Below, piece after piece: positions 45,795 to 54,410 of a DNA stretch of 64,000 nucleotides; position 1 is the stretch's first letter, and every line of letters starts with the position of its first letter. The position numbers were made by a program, and so were the translations under genes. A model generated the notes under the pieces. That model was given only the letters and a program-made list of their open reading frames with translations. It searched no databases and was not told the origin of the DNA. Origin of the DNA: Marinobacter sp. AC-23 (GTDB taxonomy: Bacteria; Pseudomonadota; Gammaproteobacteria; Pseudomonadales; Oleiphilaceae); assembly GCF_001858325.1 (NCBI RefSeq), contig NZ_MBPP01000032.1:1-64000 (forward strand), written 5' to 3'.

Positions 45795-46265
45795 ATGGCT
45801 AGAAAACGTTTTGACGACTCCAATTGCTCCGTTGCCCGCGCCCTGAACCAGGTAGGCGACTGGTGGTCCCTACTGATTGTGCTGCACGCCATGTACGGCA
45901 CCCGGCGCTTTGTGGATTTTCAACAGGAGCTGGGTATCGCCAAAAACATCCTGTGCGATCGTCTGGCACGGCTGGTGGATAACGGTGTGTTGAAGAGAGT
46001 TGAGGTGGGCGAACACGGCTCGCGCTTCGAATACCGGCTTACCGAAAAAGGCCGGGACCTGTTCCCCGTAGTGATTGCCCTGCGCCAATGGGGCGACAAG
46101 TGGAACCCGTCGCCAGACGAGGCTCCGTTAGATCTGCGAGACAGGGTAACCGGGCAATCTATTCAGCCGGTTCAAGTACAGAATGCAGAAGGTGAGCCAG
46201 TCACTGTGCGGGATGTGTTTGTATCTAAAGAACCTATGCCCGGCAGCAAAAAAGACTCCGCCTGA
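45795..46265 (+). CDS. HxlR-type transcriptional regulator
   Basis: A 156-residue winged helix protein of the HxlR (MarR-like) family. RFDDSNCSVARALNQVGDWW contains the conserved early Cys (CSVARAL), followed by RRFVDFQQELGIAKNILCDR and FEYRLTEKGRDLFPVV. HxlR-family members with a reactive Cys respond to electrophiles or redox stress, which fits the neighbouring ene-reductase. Divergent from it. Confidence 0.87.
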   Translation: MARKRFDDSNCSVARALNQVGDWWSLLIVLHAMYGTRRFVDFQQELGIAKNILCDRLARLVDNGVLKRVEVGEHGSRFEYRLTEKGRDLFPVVIALRQWGDKWNPSPDEAPLDLRDRVTGQSIQPVQVQNAEGEPVTVRDVFVSKEPMPGSKKDSA

Positions 46266-46422
46266 CAACCAGCAAATATACGTTCCCAGCCCCTTTCTTG
46301 AGTTGCGTCAATCTGGCGTGTTAACACAAATCATCTGTTGGCGCTTATTGCGCTATATCAAGTTTCTTATCTCCGCGACCTTTAATCTGATCACAACAAC
46401 GATTCAGGTTAAGGAGATGGAT

Positions 46423-47082
46423 ATGTCCCGTACGTTCAAACTCAGCGTTATGGCAGCTGCCGTTATGGCCATTGCGCCCGCGGCCCAGGCTTTCGAAGCC
46501 GGTGATTTTATTCTGCGCGCAGGTGCTGTGCATGTGGCGCCGGATGATTCCAGTGATGCAATTACTGTTGGCGGGCTACCTGCGCTGGGATCCGACGCAC
46601 GTGTGGCGGTAGATACGAACACGCAGCTCGGTATTCGTGCAACTTATATGTTCACAAGCAACATAGGTTTGGGCCTGCTGGGTGCGACCCCGTTCAAGCA
46701 CAACATCACCGGTGCCGGAGATCTTGCGGCTGCCGGCAAGCTTGCTGAAACCAAGCACCTGCCACCAACACTGACACTGCAGTATTTCCCAATGCACAGC
46801 TCTTCAGCACTGCAGCCTTTCGTAGGCGTGGGCGTTAACTACACGACCTTTTTTGAAGAGAAAACAACGGGCGCGCTTTCCGGTCTGGATATCGAACTGG
46901 ATGACAGCGTAGGCGTGGCCGCTGAAATTGGCCTGGACTACATGCTCAGCGAAAACTTCGGCTTGAATGCCGCAGTGTGGTGGGCAGACATAGACACCAC
47001 AGCAAAAGTGCAAACTCTGGATGAATTCGACGTTGAAATCGACCCGATGGTCTACATGGTAGGCTTCACTTACAAATTCTGA
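46423..47082 (+). CDS. ompW: Outer membrane protein OmpW
   Basis: A 219-residue eight-stranded beta-barrel. Signal peptide SVMAAAVMAIAPAAQAFEAG, then FILRAGAVHVAPDDSSD, the OmpW start, TYMFTSNIGLGLLGATPFKH and a terminal Phe (VGFTYKF). ATG at 46423 is chosen because AAGGAG is at 46411-46416, six bases before it; the in-frame ATG at 46417 directly touches this site. OmpW transports small hydrophobic molecules. A hairpin follows. Confidence 0.93.
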   Translation: MSRTFKLSVMAAAVMAIAPAAQAFEAGDFILRAGAVHVAPDDSSDAITVGGLPALGSDARVAVDTNTQLGIRATYMFTSNIGLGLLGATPFKHNITGAGDLAAAGKLAETKHLPPTLTLQYFPMHSSSALQPFVGVGVNYTTFFEEKTTGALSGLDIELDDSVGVAAEIGLDYMLSENFGLNAAVWWADIDTTAKVQTLDEFDVEIDPMVYMVGFTYKF

Positions 47083-47093
47083 TACCCGAAAAC

Positions 47094-47124
47094 AACAATG
47101 CGGAGCCGAGGCTCCGCATTGTTT
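47094..47124. terminator. Bidirectional terminator between ompW and rhlE
   Basis: A perfect 13-bp stem (AACAATGCGGAGC at 47094-47106 against 47111-47123) with a four-base loop. TTT follows on the plus strand. It separates the convergent ompW and rhlE. Confidence 0.75.
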
Positions 47125-47151
47125 AATCAGTTACCTGGGGCCTAAAAGGCT

Positions 47152-48471
47152 TCAGGCATCCTGGCTTTGACTTGAACGTCCACGTTGGCCATTGCCACCC
47201 TGACTGCGGCCACCACTGCGCCCGCCAGGCTTGTCGCCAAAGCTGCGAGGCTTGCCACCAGGGCGGCCATTGCCATTTCCACCGCTACGATTTCGAGCCT
47301 TGCTCGGATCCGCCTTGGCTTTGGGCTTGAGCGCCAGATTGTTCGTGGGCTCAAAACCTTCTACTTCCTTGCGGGGCAGCTGCTTCTTAATCAGCTTTTC
47401 AATACCGACCAACATCTTCAGTTCATCAGCGCTTACCAGCGACAACGCATGGCCACTCTCGCCCGCCCGACCGGTACGCCCGATGCGGTGCACGTAGTCT
47501 TCCGGCACGTTTGGCAGTTCAAAGTTAACCACCTGGGGCAATTGCTTGATGTCCAGGCCTCGGGCCGCGATATCAGTGGCAACCAGCACTCGTACCTGGC
47601 CCTGTTTGAAATCTGCCAGTGCCCGGGTGCGAGCACCTTGAGATTTATTTCCGTGTATGGCTGCTGCGGTAATGCCGTCTTTTTCAAGCTTCTGAGTCAG
47701 GCGGTTAGCACCGTGCTTAGTGCGGGTAAACACCAACACCTGCTCCCAGCTGTTATCACGCACCAACTTGCTCAACAGAGCGGTTTTCTGGCTCTGATCA
47801 ACCGAGTACACCGACTGCTTCACGCTCTCAGCGGTAGTGTTTCTCACTGCCACATCAATCTGCACGGGGTTATTCAGCAAGCCTTGAGCCAGCGCACGAA
47901 TCTCACCGGAGAAGGTTGCTGAGAACAACAGGTTCTGACGCTTCGCTGGCAACAAGTCCAGAATTTTACGGATATCGCGAATAAAGCCCATATCCAGCAT
48001 ACGGTCGGCTTCGTCCAACACCAGAATTTCCACTTCGTTGAAGCGCACAGCGTTCTGCTGGTACAGATCCATGAGGCGGCCTGGTGTTGCAACCAGTACG
48101 TCAACGCCTTTGCGCAGCTTCATCATCTGCGGATTGATTTTCACACCACCAAAAACCACAGCGGCCTTGGTAGGAACGTATTTACTGTAAAGGTTTACGC
48201 TGTCGTGAACCTGCGCGGCCAGCTCCCGTGTCGGCGCCAAAATCAGTACGCGGGGACCTTTACCTGTGCGGGGGTTCTCAGCCAGGCGCTGCAGCAATGG
48301 CAGTGTAAAGCCGGCTGTTTTGCCTGTACCCGTCTGGGCTGCAGCCATAACATCCTTGCCAGAAAGTACGGCAGGAATAGCCTGAAGCTGAATGGGAGAC
48401 GGGATTTCATAACCCTGGTCGGTAGTTGCACGGACCAGTTGCTCGGACAAACCGAGTGAAGAAAAACTCAT
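47152..48471 (-). CDS. rhlE: DEAD-box RNA helicase RhlE
   Basis: A 439-residue ATP-dependent RNA helicase. Q motif [14 protein letters not shown], motif [23 protein letters not shown] and [10 protein letters not shown] are all present. The C-terminal tail is rich in Gly, Arg and Ser ([21 protein letters not shown]), as in RhlE. The protein acts in ribosome assembly and RNA decay, especially at low temperature. The start [12 protein letters not shown] is the standard one. Confidence 0.93.
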   Translation of the reverse strand: MSFSSLGLSEQLVRATTDQGYEIPSPIQLQAIPAVLSGKDVMAAAQTGTGKTAGFTLPLLQRLAENPRTGKGPRVLILAPTRELAAQVHDSVNLYSKYVPTKAAVVFGGVKINPQMMKLRKGVDVLVATPGRLMDLYQQNAVRFNEVEILVLDEADRMLDMGFIRDIRKILDLLPAKRQNLLFSATFSGEIRALAQGLLNNPVQIDVAVRNTTAESVKQSVYSVDQSQKTALLSKLVRDNSWEQVLVFTRTKHGANRLTQKLEKDGITAAAIHGNKSQGARTRALADFKQGQVRVLVATDIAARGLDIKQLPQVVNFELPNVPEDYVHRIGRTGRAGESGHALSLVSADELKMLVGIEKLIKKQLPRKEVEGFEPTNNLALKPKAKADPSKARNRSGGNGNGRPGGKPRSFGDKPGGRSGGRSQGGNGQRGRSSQSQDA

Positions 48472-48781
48472 ATATGATTAACTCTTGATTGTTCTGCCTC
48501 CACGAACACCGTTCTCGGCGAATGCGGGCAGATGCATGAAGATTCATGGAATAAAAGACGACTACAGTCACGCGCCGATAATCGGGGTGACGTCCTCTGA
48601 CAGGTCGTATGGATGGTTCGCAACACGGCTGTAAGCCGGAAACTGCAGAATCCTTAGAGGCAGGATGGCGCGAACAGTAACAGAGGCCTCAGCAATTAGC
48701 TATAAGGAATTATAGTGGTACGAGCACGAAAGGAACCCAAGAAAACTTAGGTTGCAGCGTTTATCGCCGTAATCATCACGA
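48472..48781. other. 310-base gap upstream of rhlE
   Basis: This stretch between the IclR gene stop and rhlE has no open frame with a ribosome site and no recognisable RNA. It is the 5' region of rhlE and could hold a cold-responsive leader, as in other DEAD-box genes, but I see no clear structure. Nothing further can be supported. Confidence 0.4.
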
Positions 48782-49561
48782 TCACTGGGCAATCAGCTGC
48801 ACCTTCTTAGCGACGCTCTGCAAACGTGGTAAATAGACGCCCATCAGCATACCCATATCGACCCGGGTGGAATTTGTGCTGATGTTAAGTGCACCGAGTA
48901 ACACCTGGTTGCCCGCGTATACCGGCACAGCAACTGAGCGCAGGCCGGAATCCAGCTCCTGGTCGACAATAGCAAACCCCTGAGTCCGGACCTTTAGAAT
49001 TTCCTTTTTTAGCGCTGCAACATTCGTGATTGAGGATGCCGTAAAAGCCTTCAGCTCCACGCCCTCCAGGGTGTTCTCCAATGCCTGCTCCGATAACTGG
49101 CTCAGTAAAACTCTTCCCATAGAGGTATAAGCCGCCGGCAGCCGCGTACCTACGGAGAGCGTGATGGCCATCAACCGATGACGGGCCGACGAGCGGACCA
49201 CATAAACCACCTCATCACCATCAAGTACCGCCAGCGAGGAAGACTCCCCCAGCTCCGCCGTGATCTCTTCGAGGTATTGTTCAATCACCGCGCGATACTG
49301 ATTTGAGGACTGATAAGCATAACCTAGCTGTAACACCCGGGGCGTCAGCTCAAACTGGCGTCCGATCCGTTTCACAAACCCCAGTGCATGCAAGGTCAAC
49401 ACAAAACGTCTGGCCTTGGCACGATCCACGTCTACACGGGCGGCTACCTCGCTCAAGGTCATTCGCGGATGTTCAGCATCAAAAGCCTGCAAAACTTGCA
49501 ACCCCGAAGCCAGTGCACCCACGAAATCACGGTCTCCGGGCTTAAGACTTGTTTCGTCCAT
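48782..49561 (-). CDS. IclR-family regulator, copy 1
   Basis: A 259-residue IclR-type protein. The N-terminal winged helix (LQVLQAFDAEHPRMTLSEVA, RVDVDRAKARRFVLTLHALG) and the effector domain (VYVVRSSARHRLMAITLSVG, AIVDQELDSGLRSVAVPVYA) are typical of the PcaR/PobR group regulating aromatic and acid catabolism. It is divergent from a CoA-transferase remnant at 49753. It resembles the second IclR gene at 53454 in length and layout. Confidence 0.88.
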   Translation of the reverse strand: MDETSLKPGDRDFVGALASGLQVLQAFDAEHPRMTLSEVAARVDVDRAKARRFVLTLHALGFVKRIGRQFELTPRVLQLGYAYQSSNQYRAVIEQYLEEITAELGESSSLAVLDGDEVVYVVRSSARHRLMAITLSVGTRLPAAYTSMGRVLLSQLSEQALENTLEGVELKAFTASSITNVAALKKEILKVRTQGFAIVDQELDSGLRSVAVPVYAGNQVLLGALNISTNSTRVDMGMLMGVYLPRLQSVAKKVQLIAQ

Positions 49562-49689
49562 ATTGACTCCTTCAGCTTTTCACACGGCGGGCTTACATAA
49601 TATCAGACTGTTCGGACTACGATCATCGGGATGGCCGTCATATCAACTGCACATTTGTTCTTGACGATACAAAACGAACCAAGCAATTC

Positions 49690-49727
49690 ATGTTCGCATA
49701 TAAAATATATGCTCACATACCGAACAT
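49690..49727. promoter_or_regulatory. Inverted TGTTCG half-sites between IclR copy 1 and the CoA-transferase remnant
   Basis: ATGTTCG (49690-49696) and CGAACAT (49721-49727) form an inverted pair; the first extends to TGTTCGCATAT (49691-49701) and the second, read on the other strand, to TGTTCGGTATG. The same TGTTCGCATAT is at 53191-53201 upstream of tctC. A shared IclR operator is inferred. Confidence 0.5.
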
Positions 49728-49752
49728 TAAAGAGCAAATTGGAGATACTTCG

Positions 49753-49854
49753 ATGGCTGAATTTCTCTCTCTCCGTGAAGCGGTGAAACAATATAATCCC
49801 AAGCCCATGGCCAAGGTTCTAGGTACGGCCACCGCCAGCGTCGAGCGTGTCTAG
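49753..49854 (+). pseudogene. 5' remnant of a CoA-transferase subunit A gene
   Basis: After a good ribosome site (GGAG at 49741-49744) the frame starts MAEFLSLREAVKQY, the N-terminus of the 3-oxoacid/glutaconate-type CoA-transferase alpha subunit, whose next residues are normally an aspartate-glycine-rich strand (DGDTVAMEG type). Instead it continues NPKPMAKVLGTATASVERV and stops at 49852-49854, 33 codons in total. The downstream part is unrelated, and a terminator hairpin follows 26 bases later. Most of the gene and any partner subunit are lost, leaving a deletion scar. The assignment rests on about 14 residues. Confidence 0.55.
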
Positions 49855-49880
49855 AACAAGATTTTTATAAGTTTCAAACA

Positions 49881-49911
49881 CAACGAACCCCGGATATACC
49901 GGGGTTCGTTG
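49881..49911. terminator. Strong hairpin after the CoA-transferase remnant
   Basis: CAACGAACCCCGG (49881-49893) pairs perfectly with CCGGGGTTCGTTG (49899-49911), five-base loop. It lies between the plus-strand remnant and the minus-strand tctA end at 49966, and can terminate both. Confidence 0.75.
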
Positions 49912-49965
49912 GTAACAACAGTAAGTGCGCTCACACTTTGTTAGGTTCTGATCACTCCAACCGAC

Positions 49966-51447
49966 TTACGCCATCGCCTCTTTCCTGGACATCCAGTAGC
50001 GACGAATCGCAAACAGCAGCGAAGCGACAGTAAGCAGAATGAAAACCCAGGTAATAGGGCCACGAACGAAAATCGAAAGATCCCCCTTACTGATAAGTAT
50101 GGTCCGTCTCAAGTTGTCTTCAAACATAGGCCCTAGAATAAAGCCGATCAAGAAGGGCGCCGCTGCGATACCCGTTCGATTGAAGATAAATCCCATAATA
50201 CCGAATACCAGCATCAAGCCAATATCAAAGGTACTGTTGTTGACCGCATAGGCTCCGTAAATACAGAACATCAATACGATGGGCAACAGTATGGTTTTGG
50301 GAATATCGGCGATGATGGAAAAATAACGAATGGCTGCATTACCAACGAACACCAGCACGAAAGAGCTGACCATAATCCCACAAAACAATGCGTAGACCAG
50401 CGTCAGATTTTCCTGGAACAAAACTGGGCCAGGCGTCAGGCCGTGAATCATGAATGCGCCCAAAATAATGGCCGTGATCACATCTCCCGGAATACCCAGG
50501 GATAACAGTGGAATCAACGTCGCACCAGCCACACCGTTGTTACCAGACTCTGCCGCAGCAACACCTTCAATCTCACCTTTACCAAAGTTGGCTTTACGAG
50601 GTGACGTGCGTTTGGCTTCGCTGTATGAGATGAACGCCGCTGAAGTTGCACCAGTACCGGGAATCGCGCCGATAATAACGCCGATTAGACTGCCGCGAAC
50701 AATGGTTTTCAAGAGTCCTTTAAACTCTTTCCAGGTCAACGATGCGCCGCTGACGGCGGTACGAATGTGGGGAGCCACCTTTGAGGTATAAAACTCAATA
50801 ACCTCGGGAATAGCGAACAAACCAATCAGCAAAGGGATGAACGAGACCCTGTCCATCAGATTATAGTCGTCAAACGTCAGCCGCTGAGTTCCATATACCG
50901 CATCCAGGCCAACAGTTGAAACAATAATACCCAGACTAGCTCCAATCAGCCCCTTGATAACCGAATCACCGGAGACAGAGACAATGATGGTCAACGAGAA
51001 ACAGATAAGCCAGAAATACTCAGGGGGACCAAAGTTCAGCGCAATTTTTGCGAGATAGGAGGCGAAAAAAATCAGCGCGACGTTGGAGATCATGTCCGCC
51101 ACCACGGATGAATACAGGGCCGTTTTCAACGCCTTTTTTGCTTTGCCCTGCTGCGCCATGGGATAGCCATCCAGCAGCGTACAGGCCGACGCCGGGGATC
51201 CTGGTGTGCGAATCAGAATAGCGGTGATTGAACCACCGTACATGCCCCCTTTATAAATACCAACCAGTAGCAGAATAGCCGTCACCGGCTCCATTGAAAA
51301 TGTAAACGGCAAAGCCAACGCCACTGCCATGGTTGCCGTTAACCCTGGAATTGCACCAACAACGACACCGACGATAACGCCCACGGCAATGGCAAGGAAG
51401 TTATCGACGCTCAGGAAAAGAGCCATGACTTCTGAAAAATTTTCCAT
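49966..51447 (-). CDS. tctA: Tripartite tricarboxylate transporter large permease TctA
   Basis: A 493-residue protein with about 12 membrane spans. The motifs GAIPGLTATMAVALALPFTF, IYKGGMYGGSITAILIRTPG and GIPGDVITAIILGAFMIHGL are TctA hallmarks. ATG at 51447 (MENFSEVMALF) is chosen; a longer in-frame start at 51516 would add 23 residues. It forms a complete TctCBA importer with the two genes upstream, taking up tricarboxylates, dicarboxylates or aromatic acids by ion coupling. Confidence 0.92.
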   Translation of the reverse strand: MENFSEVMALFLSVDNFLAIAVGVIVGVVVGAIPGLTATMAVALALPFTFSMEPVTAILLLVGIYKGGMYGGSITAILIRTPGSPASACTLLDGYPMAQQGKAKKALKTALYSSVVADMISNVALIFFASYLAKIALNFGPPEYFWLICFSLTIIVSVSGDSVIKGLIGASLGIIVSTVGLDAVYGTQRLTFDDYNLMDRVSFIPLLIGLFAIPEVIEFYTSKVAPHIRTAVSGASLTWKEFKGLLKTIVRGSLIGVIIGAIPGTGATSAAFISYSEAKRTSPRKANFGKGEIEGVAAAESGNNGVAGATLIPLLSLGIPGDVITAIILGAFMIHGLTPGPVLFQENLTLVYALFCGIMVSSFVLVFVGNAAIRYFSIIADIPKTILLPIVLMFCIYGAYAVNNSTFDIGLMLVFGIMGFIFNRTGIAAAPFLIGFILGPMFEDNLRRTILISKGDLSIFVRGPITWVFILLTVASLLFAIRRYWMSRKEAMA

Positions 51448-51529
51448 TTTGAGTAACCCAAAAACGTATTGTCTGATAACAGACGGAAACCTTGTTTCTG
51501 TGTGCGCTTCTCTCAATCAGCCACGCAGC

Positions 51530-52066
51530 TCAGATCTGGAAGAACGACTCCCAAAGTGTTCCGACAGGAAGAGGGACATTAAGCAAGTAGATAAACAATA
51601 GAGTTACGACCACTGGAAAGATAATCGTCAATGCATACAACCAGATACTGCGAAGTCCGCTGGCCAGGAACAGCAAAACACAGGCGAAAATACCGCTGCC
51701 GATAGCTCCCAGTTGCTCAAAGAAGAATGCATAAACGATACCTGCGGCCAGCATCAGAACCTGGCGCATGACAGGAACACCGCGTCGAAGCTCTTCTGGC
51801 TCCCCTCGCTTCGGTGGATTGATCAAACCGTCAACCATCAGAAGAGCCGACAGTACAAATACTAACCAACCCGCCAGCTGGGGAAGAAACTGCGGTGAGA
51901 GTAGCGGATGCTGCATAGAAAACGGCATCTCGATATAACGAGGTATGACGTAAAATAGAAAACTCACTGCCAAAATTGAAAAAACGCCCCCCAGAACCGA
52001 ATTGGGGTTCCATCGCCCATAATGGGCCTCGCTGGCCTCGACGAATTGCTTTTCAGAAGTTTCCAT
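51530..52066 (-). CDS. tctB: Tripartite tricarboxylate transporter small permease TctB
   Basis: A 178-residue protein with four membrane spans: VLGGVFSILAVSFLFYVIPR, LPQLAGWLVFVLSALLMVDG, ILMLAAGIVYAFFFEQL-like, and FPVVVTLLFIYLLNVPLPVG. Length and layout are those of TctB. ATG at 52066 is used. It lies between tctC and tctA on the minus strand. Confidence 0.88.
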   Translation of the reverse strand: METSEKQFVEASEAHYGRWNPNSVLGGVFSILAVSFLFYVIPRYIEMPFSMQHPLLSPQFLPQLAGWLVFVLSALLMVDGLINPPKRGEPEELRRGVPVMRQVLMLAAGIVYAFFFEQLGAIGSGIFACVLLFLASGLRSIWLYALTIIFPVVVTLLFIYLLNVPLPVGTLWESFFQI

Positions 52067-52148
52067 GATTAGGCCCTGTGTGCCGATCTGATTCAAATAA
52101 AAGAGCGGGCAATCTCATGGACAAGCCCCGCCCTGAACACAGCCGCTA

Positions 52149-53141
52149 TTAACGTTTCAGATTTGCCTTTTCCGCGACATCAGACCATTTCTCCAGGTCT
52201 TTCTGAACAAACTCACGAAAATCTTCACCCACAACGGTTCCAGCTTCTGCACCAAACTGCGGCAGGAACTTTTTAAACTCTTCACTCGCCATAACATTAT
52301 CCAAAGCCGCTTGCAGCTTCACCATGGCTTCTGCCGGGAAGGACTTATGAGCAATGAAGCCAAACCATGCATAAGTTTCATAGGTCTCAAGCCCATACTC
52401 TTTACCCGCTTCTTGAAGCGTGGGAACACCCGGCAAAAACTCGGACTCCGTCGGTGAAGTTACCGCCAGCGCTCGGAGCTTACCCGACTTAATATGGGGG
52501 TAAACCGTAGGCATGTTTTCGAAGGCCACATCCACGTCACCAGACAGCAGAGCCGGAAGAGCCTCACCGGAACCACGGAAAGGCACATGAACCAGATTGC
52601 TGTCGGTCATGCTTTTGAACAGTTCGCCCGACATGTGAATAGAACTACCAATTCCCGGCGAGCTGAATGAAAACTCTTGCGTACGAGCTGCCTCTATAAA
52701 CTCAGCCACAGTGGTATAAGGGCTGCTGCTTGGCACTACCATAACGTTTGGAATATTGATCATATTCCGTACAAAGGCGAAGTCTTCCAACGGGTCGTAA
52801 CGCAAACTTGGATAAATCGATGCACCAATAGTATGGCCAGGCGAGGCCATCAGCAGCATATGGTCTGAACCGCGTCCACCGCGTGCCAGTTGAGCCGTCG
52901 CGATAGTAGAGCCGGCACCAGGGCGGTTCTCAACAACAACAGTTGTGAGCTCTTTTTGCAGCAGGTCTGCCATCTTCCGAGACAGTAGATCCGTGGTACC
53001 ACCCGCAGAATAGGGAACCACTAAGCGAATGTTGTCTTCCGGCCACTCATCAGCCTGTACCAGCCCACCATAGGTCAGTGATACAGCGGCTAAGGCGCAT
53101 AAAATACGACCCTTCACACGAGTCTTCATTAGTTTCATCAT
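52149..53141 (-). CDS. tctC: Tripartite tricarboxylate transporter solute receptor TctC
   Basis: A 330-residue periplasmic receptor of the Bug/TctC family. Signal peptide ILCALAAVSLTYGGLVQADE, then DNIRLVVPYSAGGTTDLLSR, VVENRPGAGSTIATAQLA and MSGELFKSMTDSNLVHVPFR. Bug proteins bind carboxylates through a carboxylate-pincer. Ligand undefined. First gene of the tctCBA set; the upstream gap at 53142-53453 holds an operator-like palindrome. Confidence 0.92.
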   Translation of the reverse strand: MMKLMKTRVKGRILCALAAVSLTYGGLVQADEWPEDNIRLVVPYSAGGTTDLLSRKMADLLQKELTTVVVENRPGAGSTIATAQLARGGRGSDHMLLMASPGHTIGASIYPSLRYDPLEDFAFVRNMINIPNVMVVPSSSPYTTVAEFIEAARTQEFSFSSPGIGSSIHMSGELFKSMTDSNLVHVPFRGSGEALPALLSGDVDVAFENMPTVYPHIKSGKLRALAVTSPTESEFLPGVPTLQEAGKEYGLETYETYAWFGFIAHKSFPAEAMVKLQAALDNVMASEEFKKFLPQFGAEAGTVVGEDFREFVQKDLEKWSDVAEKANLKR

Positions 53142-53453
53142 TTTTGTAGTTACCCTATTCCTTGATTATCTGGTTCGCTTATCGAACATATGTTCGCATA
53201 TTGCGCGGGTACGTAATCTAACATATTCATTGGGAAGGTGCAAGATTTTTCTCCCTTCAGACTCCGCATTTTGACAAAGGGGAAAAACTAACAAAGAGAG
53301 GCCATCGTAAATATGCACCAACACCAAAACATGGCGCTTGCTTATAACTTACGACTCAAGAAGGGGAGGTGATTCCAGGGATGGAGACAGCAAACAGAAA
53401 AACTGAGTACGACTTTCCCCTCAGGAGCAGCCGTACCTTTGATAAACCCGATG
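53142..53453. promoter_or_regulatory. tctC promoter region with 14-bp palindrome CGAACATATGTTCG
   Basis: A perfect palindrome CGAACATATGTTCG is at 53183-53196, 42 bases upstream of the tctC start; the right arm extends to TGTTCGCATAT (53191-53201), identical to the site at 49691-49701. A further related element GGTTCGCTTAT is at 53173-53183. This matches an IclR-type operator. The rest of this 312-base gap, up to the IclR copy 2 stop, holds no supportable gene. Confidence 0.55.
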
Positions 53454-54233
53454 TCAGGGCAAAACTTCGGTAATTTTCCGCGCGGCCTCCTGCATAATGG
53501 GCACATACTCTTGAATGATCCGATCCATAGACACCGTACTGACATGGCTACTGGAGTTAAGCGCGAATTTTGCTGTTCCACTACGGTCTAGCACAGGCAC
53601 CGCTAGCGCTCTCATACCCAGCTCCAACTCCTGATCCACAATAGCGTAGCCATCTAAGCGTATCTTGCTCAGCTCTGCCCTTAGCTCATCCGGCCCCATG
53701 GTGTAAGCCGTCAGCTTTTCAAAGCACGTTTTCTCCAACAGATTTTCCAACTCCGGCTCCTGAAGCGCAGCCAGCAAAACTCGTCCACCGGACGTCGCGT
53801 AAGCTGGCAAGCGGGCGCCAATTTGGAGATTGATGGGGATCAGGCCACGACGAGGGATTCGGGCCACGTAAACAACGTTGGCCCCATCAAGCACCAAAGC
53901 GGAGCAGGATTCCTCAAGCTTATAGGAAACTTGCTCCATAAAGGGCGTAATGGTCTCAGTGAAATTCAGAGATGCCAGATAGGGATACCCCAGCTCAAGA
54001 ACCTTGGCCGTCAAACGGAATTTTTTGTCATCCTGCGACACATAGCCCAGCTTCTGTAAGGTAAGCAAAAAACGACGCGCTGAAGCTCTGGATAGATTGT
54101 TTTTTTGCGCCAGCGTCGACAGGCTCATCGAGGGCGTATCAGTGTCAAAGGATCTTATTACCTCAAGCCCGCGCGCAAACGTGGACAAAAACTCCTTGTC
54201 TAGACTAGCAGCATCCATATTCTGGTGACCCAC
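53454..54233 (-). CDS. IclR-family regulator, copy 2
   Basis: A 259-residue IclR protein. The DNA-binding part is STFARGLEVIRSFDTDTPSM and NLSRASARRFLLTLQKLGYV; the effector domain includes LDGANVVYVARIPRRGLIPI and AIVDQELELGMRALAVPVLD. It is a paralogue of copy 1 and lies between the tctCBA set and the beta-oxidation genes on the same strand. Likely effectors are the transported acid or its CoA ester. Confidence 0.88.
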   Translation of the reverse strand: MGHQNMDAASLDKEFLSTFARGLEVIRSFDTDTPSMSLSTLAQKNNLSRASARRFLLTLQKLGYVSQDDKKFRLTAKVLELGYPYLASLNFTETITPFMEQVSYKLEESCSALVLDGANVVYVARIPRRGLIPINLQIGARLPAYATSGGRVLLAALQEPELENLLEKTCFEKLTAYTMGPDELRAELSKIRLDGYAIVDQELELGMRALAVPVLDRSGTAKFALNSSSHVSTVSMDRIIQEYVPIMQEAARKITEVLP

Positions 54234-54351
54234 CCTAATTTATCCCCACAGTATAAACATCGTCAGCCGTTCGATAATCGGCCATTTTTTTCGGATAGTG
54301 GATAATGACAGTGAGGAATGGGCTATGCAAGCCAGCTTCACACACCAAACC

Positions 54352-54383
54352 ACAAGGGCCGGAATCTACGTTCCGGCCCTTGT
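54352..54383 (-). terminator. Terminator after the hydratase/dehydrogenase gene
   Basis: A perfect 13-bp stem ACAAGGGCCGGAA (54352-54364) against TTCCGGCCCTTGT (54371-54383), six-base loop, 28 bases after the minus-strand stop at 54411. It separates the catabolic operon from the IclR copy 2 promoter. Confidence 0.75.
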
Positions 54384-54410
54384 TTAGTGGTTTAGATAAC
54401 AGCTTAAAGC

